Shown here in pieces: positions 35,520 through 43,853 of a DNA stretch of 64,000 bases. Position 1 is the stretch's first letter. Each line of letters begins with the position of its first letter. The notes below the pieces were generated by a model. The model did no database searches, had not been told where the DNA came from, and saw nothing but the letters and a program-made list of their open reading frames with translations. Made by a program: the position numbers and the translations under genes. Source of the stretch: Limnohabitans sp. MMS-10A-192 (GTDB lineage: Bacteria; Pseudomonadota; Gammaproteobacteria; Burkholderiales; Burkholderiaceae_C); contig NZ_NERX01000004.1 in the NCBI RefSeq assembly GCF_003063335.1, positions 310,001 through 374,000 of the forward strand, written 5' to 3'.

Positions 35520-36165
35520 CGTTGCCTTCCTCTGCTGTGTCATCGTCTTCGCCGGTCAGAATGTTTTTGAGCAGCTTGAACAATTCACGGTAGGCCCGGC
35601 TTTGCCGTGGGGCAAGCCCCTGCGATACGGCCGCATTGGAGACCGGAACAGCGTCCTTGCGGGCCTGGCGCACGAGGGCACGCAGTTGTTGAATGTCGGT
35701 TTGGGGGTACTGTGCGATCCACTCGCCCACGGCGGCGTCGTCGGCGATCAGGCGATCGCGCCATGCCTCTGCCAAGTGCAGCGACTGCGTGTCTTTGGCG
35801 CTGCCCAAGCGCTGGATCTCGAGCGCTTCGCGCACGGCTTGCAGGGTTTCGGGGCTGAGCAAGCGCATTTGCTTGCCAATGAACTGCATTTGGCGGCGTT
35901 TGCCTTCAAAGTTGGTGATGCGGTTGGCTTCGACCAGACCGTCGGCCAGTTTGTCGGGGAGTTTGAGCCCGGCCATCAGGTCGCGGCGCAGGGTCAGCAG
36001 TTGCACGCCCAGCTCTTGCAGTTCGGTGCTTTCGCGCTTGAGTTCGGTGCGGCTGGGACCTTCCAGTCCGAACTTGAGTTCGCGTTTGAACTCCAGGTCC
36101 AGTTCGCTGCCTTCGGCAACAAATTGACCACGGACGAAATAGCCTTTTTTGGGTTTACGGGACAT
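35512..36165 (-). CDS. darP: Ribosome biogenesis factor DarP (YjgA, DUF615)
   Basis: 217 aa. Basic N-terminus MSRKPKKGYFVRGQ, then the conserved RRQMQFIGKQMRLL helix and a C-terminal QSRAYRELFKLLK segment, all typical of the YjgA/DarP family that helps 50S subunit maturation. It diverges from pmbA, which is the usual pmbA-yjgA pairing in proteobacteria, and is coupled to mogA. Confidence 0.93.
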   Translation of the reverse strand: MSRKPKKGYFVRGQFVAEGSELDLEFKRELKFGLEGPSRTELKRESTELQELGVQLLTLRRDLMAGLKLPDKLADGLVEANRITNFEGKRRQMQFIGKQMRLLSPETLQAVREALEIQRLGSAKDTQSLHLAEAWRDRLIADDAAVGEWIAQYPQTDIQQLRALVRQARKDAVPVSNAAVSQGLAPRQSRAYRELFKLLKNILTGEDDDTAEEGNDD

Positions 36166-36268
36166 GACTGGGGGAACTCGTTCTCAAGGACAGCGCGCAG
36201 GCTGGGTGGCAAGTATCATAGCGGCCACTGTGGGCTTCGCGCCCACCATCTGCCTCGAGAGCCCTTCC

Positions 36269-37666
36269 GTGAACAAAACCGCACCCGCCCAAGCTTCCAC
36301 TTCCAAGCCACACGATGGCTTCAGCTACTCGCGTGACCACTTTGAAGAACTGGTCGACACCGCCTTGCACCATGCCAAGCAACTGGGCGCCACCAACGCA
36401 GGCGCCGAAGCGTCGGAAGGTTGCGGCTTGTCGGTCAGCGTGCGCAAGGGCGAGCTGGAAAACGTGGAGCGCAACCGCGACAAGTCCTTGGGCGTGACGG
36501 TTTATGTTGGACATCGCCGTGGCAATGCCAGCACCTCTGATTTCTCCAAGGCTGCGATCGAGCGCACCGTGCAAGCCGCCTATGACATCGCCCGTTTCAC
36601 CGCAGAAGACCCCACCGCTGGCCTGCCCGATGCGGCCGATATCGAGACCCAACACCGCGATCTGGATTTGTTCCACCCTTGGTCGATCAACAGCGAAGAA
36701 GCCGCGCGGTTGGCCTTGCAATGCGAAGCGGCAGCGCTCAAGACCAGCCGCCGCATCACCAACAGCGATGGCGCTGCGGTCTCGGCGCAGCAAAGCCATT
36801 TTTTCAGCGCCCACACACACGGCTTTCGAGGGGGCTATGCCAGTTCGCGCCACAGCATCTCGGTGGCTCCGATTGCCAAGCTGCCAGGCCGCAACGCCGA
36901 GATGCAACGCGACGCCTGGTACAGCTCGATGCGTTCGGCGGATGAGTTGGCCTCTGCCGAGGCGGTGGGTCGCTACGCTGCCGAGCGTGCCTTGTCCCGC
37001 TTGGGCGCGCGCAAAATCGCCACGACCGAATGCCCCATTTTGTTTGAGTCGCCTGCGGCGGCGGGCTTGCTGGGTGGATTTGTGCAGGCCGTCAGTGGCG
37101 GTGCGCTTTACCGCAAGAGCAGTTTCTTGCTCGACTCGCTGGGCAAGAAAGTCTTCCCCAAGCACATTGACATCGAAGAAGACCCGCATCTGTTGCGTGG
37201 CAAAGGCAGCTCGCCCTTTGACGACGAAGGCGTGCGCTCGGTGCGCCGCCAGGTGGTCAAAGGTGGCCGTGTCGAGGGCTATTTCCTGTCGAGCTATTCG
37301 GCCCGCAAACTGGGCATGAAGACCACGGGCAACGCCGGTGGCTCGCACAACCTGACGATGACTTCGCGCCTGACGCAAGCTGGCGATGACCTGGATGAAA
37401 TGATCCGCAAGCTGGGCACAGGCCTGTTTGTCACCGAGTTGATGGGGCAGGGCGTGAACTACGTCACCGGTGACTATTCACGTGGCGCCAGTGGCTTTTG
37501 GGTGGAGAACGGCCAGATCGCTTACCCGGTGCAGGAGATCACGATTGCCGGAAACCTGAAAGACATGTTCATGGGCATCGAAGCCATGGGTTCGGACACC
37601 TACAACATGGGTGCCAAGACCACGGGCTCCATCCTCATCAACCGCATGAAGGTGGCGGGCAGCTGA
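36269..37666 (+). CDS. pmbA: Metalloprotease subunit PmbA/TldE
   Basis: 465 aa from the GTG at 36269 (preceded by GAGAG); E. coli PmbA is 450 aa. It shows EASEGCGLSVSVRKGELENVE, LGARKIATTECPILFESPAAAGLLGGF, and VNYVTGDYSRGASGFWVENG near the C-terminus. It forms the TldD/TldE protease that trims peptides. As in other TldE proteins no HExxxH zinc motif is present; that belongs to TldD. The upstream frame to 36149 overlaps the darP start and is rejected. Confidence 0.93.
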   Translation: MNKTAPAQASTSKPHDGFSYSRDHFEELVDTALHHAKQLGATNAGAEASEGCGLSVSVRKGELENVERNRDKSLGVTVYVGHRRGNASTSDFSKAAIERTVQAAYDIARFTAEDPTAGLPDAADIETQHRDLDLFHPWSINSEEAARLALQCEAAALKTSRRITNSDGAAVSAQQSHFFSAHTHGFRGGYASSRHSISVAPIAKLPGRNAEMQRDAWYSSMRSADELASAEAVGRYAAERALSRLGARKIATTECPILFESPAAAGLLGGFVQAVSGGALYRKSSFLLDSLGKKVFPKHIDIEEDPHLLRGKGSSPFDDEGVRSVRRQVVKGGRVEGYFLSSYSARKLGMKTTGNAGGSHNLTMTSRLTQAGDDLDEMIRKLGTGLFVTELMGQGVNYVTGDYSRGASGFWVENGQIAYPVQEITIAGNLKDMFMGIEAMGSDTYNMGAKTTGSILINRMKVAGS

Positions 37667-37714
37667 CCATTGAACGGCCAGGAGCCACGTCTGGCGCGCT
37701 GATCGGGGAGGGTT

Positions 37715-38836
37715 TCAGGCCCAATGTTTCTGGCGGATGTCTTCAAAATAGCCCGCCAGTGACTGCACCAAACGGGCTTGTTCAGCCTGCAGTTTTTGCG
37801 CAGGCATTTGGTCGTGCTGTCCGGTGAAGGGGCACACCACTTCGGTTCGGATGCCGCTCATTTGCTCCAGCACCGACATGCCCCAAAACGGTACCGACAC
37901 CGGGCAATAGCCACCTTCATGGGTCATGACCATGCGGGCCTGCGCGTGCTTGCGGGCCATGGACAGCACCGCATCGGTCATCCAGCGAAAGGCCACGCCG
38001 TCCAGCATCATGCGGCCCAGTGGGTCGAAGCGCCCGGCGTCGTAGCCACAGGCCACGATGATCAGCTGGGGTTTGTAGGCGTCCAGTGCGGGCAGGATGA
38101 CTTTCTCGAAGGACTCGCGGTAAGCCCCAAATCCGCAGCCGGGCGGCAGCGGGATGTTGATGTTGTAGCCGGCCCCCGCACCTTGACCCAGTTCGTCGGC
38201 CTCGCCTTTGACGAACAAATAGCCCGCTTGTTGGTGCACCGAAATCGTCAACACATCGCTGCGGTGTTCAAAACATTTCTGGGTGCCGTTGCCAAAGTGC
38301 ACATCCCAGTCGACGATGGCCACGCGCTCCAGTCCGTGCACCTCGATGGCATGGGCCGCAGCCAGGGCGGCATTGGCAAACACGCAAAAGCCCATGCCTT
38401 GCTCGGGCTCGGCATGGTGGCCAGGTGGGCGCGTCAGGGCATAGGCTGTTTGGGCCTGGCCCCCCATCACGGCATCGACAGCGCTCAGGGCGCAACCCGC
38501 AGACCGCCTTGCTGCATCCCAGCCGTTGGATGAAATCGGCGCGCCAATGCCCGTGTCGCCACCACCTTGCTGGGCAATGGCTTGCACTTTGTTCACGTAA
38601 TCGGCACTGTGCAGCCGGGTCAGTTCGTGCACCTGCGCATCACGCGCGGGCATGACTTTTAACTGCGACATCAGCCCGCTGGTTTGCAGCAAGTTGTGCA
38701 GGCGCCGTTTGGGATCTGCGTTTTCGATGTGGCGGTTGTAGGGCTCCACAAAGCCGCCAGGTTTGAGCATCAGGGCGTAGTTGCCCGGGTCGTGCCAAAA
38801 GCACAATTCATCGGTGATGTAGGCGGTGGTGTTCAT
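37715..38836 (-). CDS. HDAC-like deacylase (acetylpolyamine amidohydrolase family)
   Basis: 373 aa arginase/deacetylase-fold enzyme. Catalytic residues are intact: H140-H141 (RPPGHHAEPEQGMGFC), zinc ligands D178 and H180 (VDWDVHFGNGTQ) and D266 (CGYDAGRFDP), and Y310 (THEGGY). Family members remove acyl groups from acetylated polyamines, small amides or lysines. Its start overlaps the tctA stop as ATGA, so it is the last gene of the aminotransferase-tctCBA operon. This suggests that the imported compound carries an N-acyl group. Confidence 0.9.
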   Translation of the reverse strand: MNTTAYITDELCFWHDPGNYALMLKPGGFVEPYNRHIENADPKRRLHNLLQTSGLMSQLKVMPARDAQVHELTRLHSADYVNKVQAIAQQGGGDTGIGAPISSNGWDAARRSAGCALSAVDAVMGGQAQTAYALTRPPGHHAEPEQGMGFCVFANAALAAAHAIEVHGLERVAIVDWDVHFGNGTQKCFEHRSDVLTISVHQQAGYLFVKGEADELGQGAGAGYNINIPLPPGCGFGAYRESFEKVILPALDAYKPQLIIVACGYDAGRFDPLGRMMLDGVAFRWMTDAVLSMARKHAQARMVMTHEGGYCPVSVPFWGMSVLEQMSGIRTEVVCPFTGQHDQMPAQKLQAEQARLVQSLAGYFEDIRQKHWA

Positions 38837-40332
38837 GTTCTGGAGAGGCGTTTGGCCAACAGGCCCGTCACAAGGGGCCACACCAGCAGCAGCGCCGTGG
38901 TGGCGAGCAGGATGGCCGAGATGGGGCGTTCAATGAAGGGCATGAAGGAGCCTTCGCTGCGGCCCAGGGTTTGGCGCAGCGTGGCTTCAAGTGTGTCGCC
39001 CATCACCATGCCCAGAATCAGGGGAATGGTCGGGATGTTGGCGCGTGCACACACCAGCCCCAGCACCCCAAAGACGGCGGCGATGATCACGTAATACATG
39101 CTGTTGGCGGCTGAAAACGCACCGACAAAACACAAGGCCAAAATCGCCAGTCCCAAAATGCGTGGATTGACGTAGGCCAGGCGTGCCAAGGGTTTGACGG
39201 TGATCACCAGCAAGGCCAGGATCACCACGTTGATGACCAGCAAGGAGGCCAGGACACCGTTGATGATTTCAGGGCGGTCCATGAACAGCGATGGGCCGGG
39301 CACGATGCCATGCACCACGAACACGCCCATGATGATGGCGGTGATCGCATCGCCCGGGATGCCCAGCGTGAGCACGGTGATCATGGCGCCCCCGGAGTTG
39401 GAGTTGTTGGCGCATTCGGCTGCCACGATGCCCTCGGGGTTGCCTTGGCCAAACGGCGTGGGGTCTTTGGCACCGCGTTGGGTCCAAAAGTAGGCCAGGG
39501 AAGTGGACAACGCAGCCCCCACAGCCGGCAGCACACCGATGGCCGAGCCCAGAAACAAACCCTTGGCCATGGCTTTGGGGTATTTGAAGGGCTCCAAAAA
39601 TCCGCGCCACGACAAGCCCGCGTTTTGGATGAGCGAGGCATCAAACTGGGGCACTGGCGAGCTGACCATGACCAGCGCTTGCGCCATGCCAAACAGCCCA
39701 ACGGCCACGGGCACCAGCGGAATGCCGCTGAGCACACCGTCGATGCCGAAGGTGTAGCGCTGTTCGTTGGAGTTGGGGTCGATCCCGACGGTGGCCAAAA
39801 AGAAGCCCAGGCCCATCATCATCATGGCCGATGCAAATTGCTTGCGGTAGGCTTTGCCCACACACACGGCGGCCAGCACGATGGCCATGACGCTTTCCGG
39901 CGCACCAAAGCGTGCCGCAAAACTGGCCATGGGCCTGGCCGCCAGCCCCAACAGCAAAGCACTGGTGATGCCGCCCACAAAAGCCGACATGAATGCCAAA
40001 GACAATGCCCGTTGTGCCTGGCCGTTCTTAGCCATCGGGTAACCATCGAACATGGTCATGATCGAAGACGCCTCACCCGGCGTGCGGATCAAAATGGAGG
40101 TGACCGCCCCCCCGTAAAACGCACCGCAATACACCCCCAGCAACATCGAAATGCCCGCCAACGGGGCCATGCCGTAAGTGAAGGGCAACAGCACCGCGAT
40201 CGTCACGCCAGGTCCGACACCAGGCAAGACACCCACGATGATGCCCAAGGCCGCACCGATCAATAAAGACACCGCGATGGGCCAGGTGCCCAAAGATGCA
40301 AAGCCTTGGCTCAGGCTGTCGAAAAATTCCAT
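38833..40332 (-). CDS. tctA: Tripartite tricarboxylate transporter large permease TctA
   Basis: 499 aa, about twelve hydrophobic segments. TctA hallmarks: GIIVGVLPGVGPGVTIAVLLPFTYG (~23-47), FYGGAVTSILIRTPGEASS, and GIPGDAITAIIMG with PGPSLF later. ATG 40332 lies 2 bases after the tctB stop. Secondary transporter driven by an ion gradient with the TctC binding protein. Confidence 0.93.
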   Translation of the reverse strand: MEFFDSLSQGFASLGTWPIAVSLLIGAALGIIVGVLPGVGPGVTIAVLLPFTYGMAPLAGISMLLGVYCGAFYGGAVTSILIRTPGEASSIMTMFDGYPMAKNGQAQRALSLAFMSAFVGGITSALLLGLAARPMASFAARFGAPESVMAIVLAAVCVGKAYRKQFASAMMMMGLGFFLATVGIDPNSNEQRYTFGIDGVLSGIPLVPVAVGLFGMAQALVMVSSPVPQFDASLIQNAGLSWRGFLEPFKYPKAMAKGLFLGSAIGVLPAVGAALSTSLAYFWTQRGAKDPTPFGQGNPEGIVAAECANNSNSGGAMITVLTLGIPGDAITAIIMGVFVVHGIVPGPSLFMDRPEIINGVLASLLVINVVILALLVITVKPLARLAYVNPRILGLAILALCFVGAFSAANSMYYVIIAAVFGVLGLVCARANIPTIPLILGMVMGDTLEATLRQTLGRSEGSFMPFIERPISAILLATTALLLVWPLVTGLLAKRLSRT

Positions 40333-40334
40333 AC

Positions 40335-40823
40335 TCAGATCAACCAGCCATGGCCGAAGTAGACCTTCAGCACTTTCACAAACACCGCCCACATGGCCAC
40401 GGAGAGCAGCACACTCAGGCCCAGTGTGGCACCTCGGCTCAGACCCAGCCAGGCCCCGCTGGCCATCAAAAAGAGCCAAGTGCTCGACAAGTAGCCAAGC
40501 CAGGGCACCGCCAGCATGTAAAGCCCAAACAAGGCCAGCATGCCCAAGGCCTGGCGCATGCTGGCGGTGCTCGAGTCCAGCTCATCGGAGTCGGCCACCT
40601 CGATGGCGTTGCGCCGTTGGTACAACTCCACCGCCCCTGCCGCACAGGCCAGGGCCAAGGTCACGCGCGGAAAAAAAGCAGCCGATTCAAACCAAGCCGC
40701 CTGCGCAGGAAAAGGGCTGATCAATTGGGGCGTGGCCAGCATCGCCGCCGCAGCAGCCAAGGCCAGCAGCAAAACCAGCCCCTTGTCCCATGACCGAGTC
40801 AAAGTGTCAGATGAGGGTTTCAC
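40335..40823 (-). CDS. tctB: Tripartite tricarboxylate transporter small permease TctB
   Basis: 162 aa with four predicted TM helices (LVLLLALAAAAAMLAT; VTLALACAAGAVELY; LGMLALFGLYMLAVPWLG; LGLSVLLSVAMWAVFVKVL), the layout of TctB. It overlaps tctC by 4 bases and ends 2 bases before tctA. Confidence 0.88.
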   Translation of the reverse strand: MKPSSDTLTRSWDKGLVLLLALAAAAAMLATPQLISPFPAQAAWFESAAFFPRVTLALACAAGAVELYQRRNAIEVADSDELDSSTASMRQALGMLALFGLYMLAVPWLGYLSSTWLFLMASGAWLGLSRGATLGLSVLLSVAMWAVFVKVLKVYFGHGWLI

Positions 40824-41776
40824 TTTTTGGCAAAACCCAATTCAGACATCAGCTCGGCGATCCACTTGGCGTCATCCATCACCCGCTTGCTCATTTGATC
40901 GGCGCTCATGGGCAGGGCCGGGATGCCCGCTTTCTTGAACTGGTCTTGCACGGGCTTGTCTTTCAGGGCTTCCATCATCACCGCAGACAGTTTGTTGACG
41001 ATGTCTTTGGGCACCCCCGCCGGTGCAGCCATGCCGCCCCAGGAGTAAATCTCGCCATAGCCTTCTTCAACGGGCGTGGCCACGTTGGGAAAGACCGGGT
41101 TGCGCGAAGGACCCCAGGCCGAGAGGATCTTGATTTGCCCGGCTTTGGCATACGAGACCGCACCTTCGGCACCGGCGGTGGTCACATCGGCATCGCCGGC
41201 CACCAGTTCTTTGGCGCTGGGGTTGGGAAAGGCCACGACTTTGTAGGCCCAGCCGTCTTTCTTGGCGATTTTGGCCGCAATCAGGGCGGGCACGGCCGCC
41301 GGCGCGTAGCTGCCAATGGTCACGGTTTTGCCCGATTGTTTGGCCCAGGCGGCAAACTCTTTGAGGTTGTTGGCCGGGATGTCACCGCGCGAGGCGAGCA
41401 CAAAGTCGTTGATCAGCATGCCGCCCACCGATTGGTAGTCGGCCATTTTGTAGGGGGTGTTGCCCGCAATGATTTGGGAGATGCCGGGTCCGGGTGTCCA
41501 GGTGCCAATGGTGTAGCCATCGGGTTTGGCACGGGTCATCTCGGCAAAGCCCACCACACCGCCACCGCCGGGCTTGTTGATCACCTGCACCGGCACGCCC
41601 AGGCGCTTGCTCATGCCTTCGGCCAGCAAGCGGGTTACCACATCCATGTCGTTGCCTGGCGGGTAGGGGTAGATGATCTCGATGGGCTTGCTGGGCCACT
41701 TGTCTTGCGCCAGGGCGGGCAGGGCAGCGGCAACTGCCAAGGCAGCGAGGGCGATCAGTCGGATGCGGTGTGTCAT
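40820..41776 (-). CDS. tctC: Tripartite tricarboxylate transporter binding protein TctC (Bug family)
   Basis: 318 aa. Signal peptide (IRLIALAALAVAAALPALA, then QDKWPSKPIEIIYPYPPG, a typical Bug start), with NKPGGGGVVGFAEMTRAKPDGYT further on. Such proteins bind carboxylates in the periplasm. ATG 41776 with AGGAGA upstream. Located 37 bases after the aminotransferase stop. Confidence 0.92.
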   Translation of the reverse strand: MTHRIRLIALAALAVAAALPALAQDKWPSKPIEIIYPYPPGNDMDVVTRLLAEGMSKRLGVPVQVINKPGGGGVVGFAEMTRAKPDGYTIGTWTPGPGISQIIAGNTPYKMADYQSVGGMLINDFVLASRGDIPANNLKEFAAWAKQSGKTVTIGSYAPAAVPALIAAKIAKKDGWAYKVVAFPNPSAKELVAGDADVTTAGAEGAVSYAKAGQIKILSAWGPSRNPVFPNVATPVEEGYGEIYSWGGMAAPAGVPKDIVNKLSAVMMEALKDKPVQDQFKKAGIPALPMSADQMSKRVMDDAKWIAELMSELGFAKK

Positions 41777-41813
41777 GAAGGTCTCCTGTCGGTCTTGTGT
41801 GTGGGTGAAATGA

Positions 41814-43199
41814 TTAAACTTTTTCTGCGGCCTGGAAGGCAATGTGTAAAACCCTGAGCGCTTCGTCCACGTTCTCGCGCGTGAAGACCAAGGGTGGCGA
41901 CAAGATCAGTCGGTTGCCTTGCACGCGGATGATGGCGCCTGCGTCGCGGGCCGTGCCCACCAGGGTCTGGATGTAGGCCGAGGGCGGCACCAGCATGGCC
42001 CGGCTGGCTTTGTCGGTGACCAGTTCGATGGCGGACATCATGCCTTTGCCACGCACCTCGCCCACATGGGCGTAGTGCATTAGTTCCTGCAACTTGTCTT
42101 GCATGTAAGCCCCCACGCGGCTGGCGTTGCCGGGCAGGTCTTCGCTGGCCACGATGTCCAGATTGGCATTGGCCGCAGCACAGGCCAGCGCATGGCCGGA
42201 GTAGGTGTAGCCGTGCATCAGGGCGGCAGGCACGCCGGGCTGGTTCCAGGCGCTGGCTACGCGTTCGTTGATGAGGGTGGCACCCAAGGGCACATAACCC
42301 GAATTGATGCCCTTGGCCATGGCCATGATGTCGGGGGCCACGCCCCAAGCGCGGGCACCGCACATGGCGCCGATGCGACCAAAGCCAGTCACGATCTCAT
42401 CGCTGATCAGCAAGATGCCGTGCTGGTCGAGCAGTTGCCGCAGGCCCGGCCAGTAGCGCTCGTGCGGCACGATCACGCCGCCTGCGCCTTGCACCGGCTC
42501 GGCCACCAGGGCGGCAATGTTGTGCGCCCCGACTTGCTCAATCAGTTGGCTCAGTTGTGTCAGACACAACTGGGCCAACTGGGCCGGATCGCTTTCGTTC
42601 CAGGGATTGCGGTAGGTGTAGGGCGTTTCGGCCAGGTGGCAGCCCGGCAGGAGCGGTTCGTAGGCGTTGCGGAACATCGGGTTGCCGTTGATGGACGCCC
42701 CGCCAAAATGCACCCCGTGGTAGCCCCATTTGAGCGAGATGAACTGGTGACGCTCGGGCTGGCCGTTCAGCTTCCAGTATTGGCGCGCCAGTTTGAGCGC
42801 GGTTTCCACCGCGTCCGAGCCGCCAGAGGAAAAGAACACCTTGTTCATTTTTTCTGGTGCGAACATGCGCATCAGTCGCGCCGACAGTTCAATGGCGGGC
42901 GGGTTGGAGGTGTTTTGAAAGGTGGAGTAATAAGCCAGCTTGTCCAGCTGCGCCTTGATGGCGTTGATGACCTCGGGCCGGTTGTGCCCCACGTTCACGT
43001 TCCACAGCGAGGCCACGGTGTCCAGATAACGCTTGCCGTCGATGTCGTAGACGTGAACGCCTTCGCCCCGGTCAATGATCAAAGGCGGTGCAGCCTGGAC
43101 CGCCTTGGGGTCGATCATCGGGTGGTACATGTGCTGCGCGTTGGCGCTGCGGATGTCGATGGGCGATTGAATGGAGGCGTTGAGGGGTGTTGTGCTCAT
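41814..43199 (-). CDS. Class III (omega) aminotransferase, PLP-dependent
   Basis: 461 aa. PLP-fold landmarks: FFSSGGSDAVETALKLARQY, KWGYHGVHFGGASI, AEPVQGAGGVIVP, LISDEIVTGFGRIG, and the Schiff-base lysine in MAMAKGINSGYVPLGA. It resembles beta-alanine/putrescine:pyruvate-type omega aminotransferases. First gene of the operon with tctCBA and the deacylase; a primary amine released by the deacylase would be its natural substrate. ATG 43199 chosen over upstream ATGs. Confidence 0.9.
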   Translation of the reverse strand: MSTTPLNASIQSPIDIRSANAQHMYHPMIDPKAVQAAPPLIIDRGEGVHVYDIDGKRYLDTVASLWNVNVGHNRPEVINAIKAQLDKLAYYSTFQNTSNPPAIELSARLMRMFAPEKMNKVFFSSGGSDAVETALKLARQYWKLNGQPERHQFISLKWGYHGVHFGGASINGNPMFRNAYEPLLPGCHLAETPYTYRNPWNESDPAQLAQLCLTQLSQLIEQVGAHNIAALVAEPVQGAGGVIVPHERYWPGLRQLLDQHGILLISDEIVTGFGRIGAMCGARAWGVAPDIMAMAKGINSGYVPLGATLINERVASAWNQPGVPAALMHGYTYSGHALACAAANANLDIVASEDLPGNASRVGAYMQDKLQELMHYAHVGEVRGKGMMSAIELVTDKASRAMLVPPSAYIQTLVGTARDAGAIIRVQGNRLILSPPLVFTRENVDEALRVLHIAFQAAEKV

Positions 43200-43227
43200 G
43201 CGCTCAAGCATAGGCAGCAAGCAGGTG

Positions 43228-43246
43228 ATGGAAAAAATCCATTATC
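43228..43246 (-). promoter_or_regulatory. -10 box with adjacent MarR-type palindrome upstream of aminotransferase operon
   Basis: Palindrome ATGGA-AAAAA-TCCAT (43228-43242) is directly followed by the minus-strand -10 GATAAT (43246-43241). It lies in the 81-base gap between the divergent aminotransferase and marR genes, so it could regulate both. Confidence 0.45.
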
Positions 43247-43280
43247 CTCAGGTTTTTCCCGTAGACAGGCCGCATTCACC

Positions 43281-43853
43281 ATGGGCTTTCCCAAAGCATC
43301 GCTGGCCGCGCAAAGCCAATTGCCCGAGTTTGAAGATCCGCGATCGATTTTCGATTTGCTCAACTTCCGTCTGTCCGAGCTCCTGGGCATCAGCGGTTCG
43401 CTGGTGACCCGCATTTGCGAAAACGAGTACGGCATCACCCGCGAAGAGTGGCAGTTTGTGGCCATGCTGGCCGAACTGAACGCCATGTCGCCCTCGGACC
43501 TGGCGGCGCGCACCACCGTGGACCGCTCCCAAGCTTCCAAAACCCTCAGAGCCCTGATGAGCAAGGGGCTGGTGGAGCGCCAGGCTGTGCCGGGTGATGG
43601 TCGGCGCGCCAGGGTCTTGCTCACGCCAGCAGGGCGCTCGCTGTTTGCCGCAATATTTCCACGTGTGGTGCAAGTGCACCATGAACTGTTGCACGACTTG
43701 GGTTCAGCCCAGCGGCAGGCTTTGGCGCACAGTTTGAGTGCCATGCAAGCGCGGGCATTAGCCGTGGCGCAAAGGCACAAGCCCGAAGGTGCAACCGGAC
43801 GCAGGCAGGGGGGCAGCCGTGCCCGCTGGAAGGCATCTCCGCCCGGCGCTTAG
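43281..43853 (+). CDS. MarR-family transcriptional regulator
   Basis: 190 aa. Winged helix: ITREEWQFVAMLAELNAMSPSDLAARTTVDRSQASKTLRALMSKGLVERQ, then the wing GDGRRARVLLTPAGR. The C-terminal ~25 residues are basic and disordered-looking. It diverges from the aminotransferase-tct-deacylase operon and probably controls it through the palindrome at 43228. Its stop overlaps the GMC oxidoreductase stop on the other strand. Confidence 0.9.
   Translation: MGFPKASLAAQSQLPEFEDPRSIFDLLNFRLSELLGISGSLVTRICENEYGITREEWQFVAMLAELNAMSPSDLAARTTVDRSQASKTLRALMSKGLVERQAVPGDGRRARVLLTPAGRSLFAAIFPRVVQVHHELLHDLGSAQRQALAHSLSAMQARALAVAQRHKPEGATGRRQGGSRARWKASPPGA

Noticed and set aside
42552..42572. Perfect 10+1+10 palindrome CAGTTGTGTC-A-GACACAACTG
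   Set aside because: It lies within conserved aminotransferase coding sequence (QLCLTQLSQL region), away from any promoter. Probably chance or a codon-level coincidence.
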